Below the pieces are notes generated by a model, which was not told the DNA's origin, did not search any database, and was given only the letters and a program-made list of their open reading frames with translations. A stretch of 7,949 nt of DNA. It comes from Planctomycetota bacterium. Its GTDB lineage: Bacteria; Planctomycetota; B15-G4; JADJEK01. The stretch covers positions 1 to 7,949 of the forward strand of contig JAEUIB010000866.1 of the NCBI GenBank assembly GCA_016795255.1, in the 5' to 3' direction. The position numbers and the translations under genes are program-made. Shown here in pieces: positions 5,144 to 7,949 of this stretch. How positions within the stretch are numbered: position 1 is the first letter of the stretch; the number at the start of each line of letters is the position of its first letter.

Positions 5144-7237
5144 TCAGCCCCTCAGCCACGCGCTCGTCTGGAATCGCGGCGCAAATCGCTGATGCAGCGC
5201 CTCGAGCCGCGCCACCACGGCAGCTCGACCAAGGGACTCGATCACGGCAACCGGTCCGCCGTGCGCCGGCGGGAATCCGGCGCCGAGCACGAGCGCCGCA
5301 TCGAGATGCGCCGGCTCGTCGACGATTCCGTCCTCGAGCGCGAACGCGGCTTCACACAGCAGCGCGTACCACAGTCGATCGCGGATCTCGTCCGCATCCG
5401 GTTTCGGACTGCGCGCGACCGCGCCCGCTCGCGTGAGCGCGTCCGCGAGCCACGGCGCCGCGACGGAACCTTTGCCTCGTCGGACGCGGAAGCCACCCCG
5501 GCTCTTGTCGCCGAGGTGCCCCATCGCCGCGAGTTCGCGGCCGATCCGAGGCTCCGCGAGGCGCGCGCCGAGCGTTGGCTTCAACGAGTCCGCGACCGCC
5601 GTCGCGACGTCGAGTCCGACCGTGTCGAGCACACGGATCGGCCCCATCGGGAAACCGAGGCGCCGCATCGCGTCGTCGATGACGTCGAGGTCGACGCCCT
5701 CCTCGACCAGCAACAATGCCTCCGCGAGATACGGCGCGAGCACGCGGTTCACCGCGAACCCCGGCAGGTCCTTGACGCACACCGGGTACTTGCCGAGGTC
5801 GCGCACGATCGCGCACGCCTCGACGACGGTCGCTTCCGACGTCGTCGGCGAACGCACGATCTCGACCAGCGGCATCCGCTCGACCGGATTGAAGAAGTGC
5901 AGCCCGACGACGCGCCCTCGCGAACCCAACTCGGCGCCGATCGTCGCCAACGGCAACGACGACGTGTTGCTCGCGAGCAGCGCCTGCTCGGGGCACGCAC
6001 GCTCGAGCTTCGCGAAGACCTGACGCTTGATCTCGATCTTCTCGGCGACCGCTTCGACGACGACGCGGGCGGCCTCGAGGCCTCGAATCTCCGTGTCCGT
6101 TTCCAGACGGTCCAGCGTCGCGCGTGCTTCGTTCGCAGTGGCGCGCCGCCGAGAGACGTCCTTCGCCGACTGAGCCGCGATCGCCCGAGTCCCCCGCCCG
6201 AGCGCGTCGGGCGTCACGTCGACGAGTCGCACGCGAGCTCCGCGATCGAGGAACGCCTTCGCGATCCCGGCGCCCATGACGCCGGCGCCGACGACCCCGA
6301 CGAGATCGCCCGAGCGCAGCCCACGGCCTTCGGCCCCGCGCCGCTTCAACCGTTCCATCAGCAGGAACAGGTCGACGAGCCGATGCGCGACGTCACCGGC
6401 GAGCAGATCGCCGACGGCAGTCGCTTCGGCCACGAATGCGGCTTCGCGATCCGCGCTGAACGCGAGATCGACGAGCGCCAGCGCCCGCAGCGGCGCCGGG
6501 TAGACCCCGGCCGTCCGAGCGAGCACGGCCGCTTTCGCGCGCGACAGCATGAACCGGCGCACGAATCCGATTCGGCCGAGCAGCCGCAGCGCTCCGCGCC
6601 GACGCTTCGCGTTGCGGCGTGGCTTGCCGTCCGCGAGTTCGAGCGCGTAGCGCTTCGCTTCGCGTTCGATCTGGTACGGGCACACGCAATCGTCGGCCAA
6701 GCCCATGCGCTCGGCCGCGCGCGCCTTGATCAAGCGACCGGTGAGGATCATGTCCAGCGCGACCGGCACGCCGACGCGATGCGGCAGGCGCTGCGTCCCG
6801 CCGAAGCCCGGCACGATGCCGAGTTGCGTCTCGGGCAGCCCGAGCTTCGTCTTCGGGTCGTGCGACACGATCAGCCCGTGGCACGCGAGCGCGAACTCGA
6901 GTCCGCCGCCGACGCACGCGCCGTGGACGGCGGCGACGACGGGCTTCGCGAGGCGTTCGATCCGCTGGAACGACTGTTGCCCGAGTCGCGCAAGGCGTTG
7001 CCCCTCGGCTTGGCTCGTCACCGACGCGATCGACTCGACATCGGCTCCGGCGCAGAAGTTCGCCTTCTTCGCGCTGCGCACGACGACCGCGCGCACGCCG
7101 GGGCGATCCGACGCCGCGACGATCGTGTCGGTCAGCGACACCAGCGCGGCCTCGGTGAACACGTTGACGTCGCGATCGGGCACGTCGAACGTGACGATCG
7201 CGAGCGGCCCCTCGACGTCGACGCGCGCTGCGTTCAC
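5144..7237 (-). CDS. fadJ: Fatty-acid oxidation complex alpha subunit: enoyl-CoA hydratase / 3-hydroxyacyl-CoA dehydrogenase
   Basis: A complete 697-residue cytoplasmic multifunctional enzyme that hydrates trans-2-enoyl-CoA and oxidises the (S)-3-hydroxyacyl-CoA with NAD+. The N-terminal crotonase domain (about 1-190) has the oxyanion-hole segments FCAGADV (61-67) and GGG (110-112), with both catalytic glutamates, E114 (GGGLE) and E136 (LPETQLG). A linker with the YPAPL motif (246-250) leads to the NAD-binding domain: GAGVMGAGIA (317-326), SNTSSL (423-428), H447 in HFFNP, E459 and N497. The two C-terminal dehydrogenase domains end with GAGFPPAHGG (652-661). The length is slightly below E. coli FadJ (714) and FadB (729). 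The start is GTG at 7237; its GTGA overlaps the thiolase stop, and GGAGG lies four bases upstream inside the thiolase gene. Translational coupling and a complex with that thiolase are expected. The thiolase-first order matches fadIJ rather than fadBA, hence the symbol; FadB type is the alternative. Confidence 0.95.
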   Translation of the reverse strand: MNAARVDVEGPLAIVTFDVPDRDVNVFTEAALVSLTDTIVAASDRPGVRAVVVRSAKKANFCAGADVESIASVTSQAEGQRLARLGQQSFQRIERLAKPVVAAVHGACVGGGLEFALACHGLIVSHDPKTKLGLPETQLGIVPGFGGTQRLPHRVGVPVALDMILTGRLIKARAAERMGLADDCVCPYQIEREAKRYALELADGKPRRNAKRRRGALRLLGRIGFVRRFMLSRAKAAVLARTAGVYPAPLRALALVDLAFSADREAAFVAEATAVGDLLAGDVAHRLVDLFLLMERLKRRGAEGRGLRSGDLVGVVGAGVMGAGIAKAFLDRGARVRLVDVTPDALGRGTRAIAAQSAKDVSRRRATANEARATLDRLETDTEIRGLEAARVVVEAVAEKIEIKRQVFAKLERACPEQALLASNTSSLPLATIGAELGSRGRVVGLHFFNPVERMPLVEIVRSPTTSEATVVEACAIVRDLGKYPVCVKDLPGFAVNRVLAPYLAEALLLVEEGVDLDVIDDAMRRLGFPMGPIRVLDTVGLDVATAVADSLKPTLGARLAEPRIGRELAAMGHLGDKSRGGFRVRRGKGSVAAPWLADALTRAGAVARSPKPDADEIRDRLWYALLCEAAFALEDGIVDEPAHLDAALVLGAGFPPAHGGPVAVIESLGRAAVVARLEALHQRFAPRFQTSAWLRG

Positions 7238-7949
7238 GTTCCCTCCGCGATCTCGACGAGCACCGCCGCTCCTTGCCCGCCGCCGACGCACAGCGACGCG
7301 ATCCCACGCTTGCCGCCGCGTTGGCGCAGCGCACGAACGAGCGTGCCGACGATGCGCACGCCACTCGCGCCGACCGGGTGACCGAGCGCGATGGCTCCGC
7401 CGTGGACGTTCAGTCGATCGGGTCCGGGAGCCTGGTCTCCGAGTTGTCGGAGACACGCGAGGACCTGCACCGCGAACGCTTCGTTGATCTCGAACAGGTC
7501 GATGTCCGCGGCGCGCAGATCGTGCCGCGCGAGCAACGCGGGGATCGCGACAGCCGGGCCGAGGCCCATGCGCCGCGGATCGCAGCCGACCGACACGACG
7601 TCCACGACGTGCGCGAGCACGGGCCACGACCGGCGACGCGCTTCGTCGACCGATGCGACCAACATCGCGCCGCCGCCATCCGTGACCTGACACGCGTTAC
7701 CGACCGTCACGGTGCCGAATCGGCGATCGAACACGGGCTTCAGCCGGGCCAGCTTCTCGACGGTCACGTCGTCGCGAATCCCGTCGTCCGTCGTGAACGG
7801 AGCGTTCGAGCGCGGCGGCGCGACGATCGGGACGATCTCGCCGGCCAGGAACCCCGAATCGCGCGCCGCTCGCGCGCGCTGTTGGCTTTGCGCGGCGAAC
7901 TCGTCCTGACTCTCGCGGGGGATCGCGAACTCGCGCGCCAGCACCTCCG
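7234..7949 (-). CDS. Thiolase (acetyl-CoA C-acyltransferase), beta-oxidation beta subunit, N-terminus outside window
   Basis: The enzyme cleaves 3-ketoacyl-CoA with CoA to acetyl-CoA and a shortened acyl-CoA. Only the C-terminal 238 codons are present; the frame runs through the window edge, and the GTG at 7944 is internal, since the sequence there (EVLAREFAIPRESQDEFA) is the conserved middle of thiolases. Counting that GTG as residue 1, NEAFA is at 154-158, GHP at 188-190 with catalytic H189, and CVGGGQG from C219, the C-terminal catalytic cysteine. The nucleophilic cysteine lies off-window. FGTVTVGNACQVTDGGGA (76-93) and the DP..MGLGPA region resemble the FadI/trifunctional-beta branch, while NEAFA and the ending are FadA/AtoB-like, so no symbol is given. 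Overlap with the multifunctional enzyme gene strongly supports a beta-oxidation complex over acetoacetyl-CoA synthesis. Confidence 0.94.
   Translation of the reverse strand, partial: EVLAREFAIPRESQDEFAAQSQQRARAARDSGFLAGEIVPIVAPPRSNAPFTTDDGIRDDVTVEKLARLKPVFDRRFGTVTVGNACQVTDGGGAMLVASVDEARRRSWPVLAHVVDVVSVGCDPRRMGLGPAVAIPALLARHDLRAADIDLFEINEAFAVQVLACLRQLGDQAPGPDRLNVHGGAIALGHPVGASGVRIVGTLVRALRQRGGKRGIASLCVGGGQGAAVLVEIAEGT
7242..7246 (-). promoter_or_regulatory. Ribosome binding site of the multifunctional enzyme, inside the thiolase gene
   Basis: On the minus strand GGAGG sits within the last codons of the thiolase gene, four bases before the GTG at 7237. Together with the GTGA stop/start overlap (7237-7234) it fixes the start, and it excludes the in-frame open stretch that continues to 7693 over the thiolase gene. 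Confidence 0.7.

Noticed and set aside
5018..7381. 787-codon plus-strand open frame opposite the beta-oxidation gene
   Set aside because: It is Arg/Asp/His-rich with no domain sense. The minus strand here carries all catalytic motifs of the hydratase/dehydrogenase.
7238..7693. In-frame upstream extension of the multifunctional enzyme
   Set aside because: It overlaps the thiolase gene in another frame, gives Arg-rich sequence unlike any hydratase, and the GTG at 7237 has a strong ribosome binding site.

Overview
The window is GC-rich (roughly two thirds G+C by eye), densely coding bacterial chromosome. Codons ending in G or C dominate (GCG, CTC, GTC, TCG, CGC/CGT), and long spurious antisense open frames result. 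No mobile element, CRISPR array, rRNA, tRNA or phage gene is visible. Predicted Sec-secreted and multi-spanning membrane proteins, a pyrophosphate-type phosphofructokinase and a two-gene beta-oxidation operon would suit a high-GC free-living bacterium such as a planctomycete, myxobacterium-like or acidobacterial lineage. The sequence alone does not decide between these, and no taxon is claimed.

Layout. (1) Positions 1-2439, plus strand: the 3' part of a very large polytopic membrane protein with GT-C glycosyltransferase character; its start lies before the window. (2) It converges on a run of four minus-strand genes, with only 6 bp between the two stop codons. Read in their own direction from the right edge these are: a thiolase missing its N-terminus (7949 to 7234); a complete trifunctional-type enoyl-CoA hydratase / 3-hydroxyacyl-CoA dehydrogenase (7237 to 5144), whose GTG start overlaps the thiolase stop; a 213-bp intergenic region with two hairpins; a secreted right-handed beta-helix protein (4930 to 3704); and a PPi-type 6-phosphofructokinase (3660 to 2446).

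How they work together. The thiolase and the multifunctional enzyme are the beta and alpha subunits of a bacterial fatty-acid beta-oxidation complex. Together they cover hydration, dehydrogenation and thiolysis of acyl-CoA, and they look translationally coupled. The beta-helix gene and the phosphofructokinase gene are 43 bp apart on the same strand and may share a transcript, but no functional link is known to me. The membrane glycosyltransferase is unrelated to its neighbours as far as can be seen.

I found no convincing novel system such as defence, toxin-antitoxin or biosynthetic islands. The more interesting points are the apparent two-module build of the membrane glycosyltransferase, the residues pointing to PPi use in the phosphofructokinase, a hairpin that could mask its ribosome binding site, and the structured leader of the beta-helix gene.
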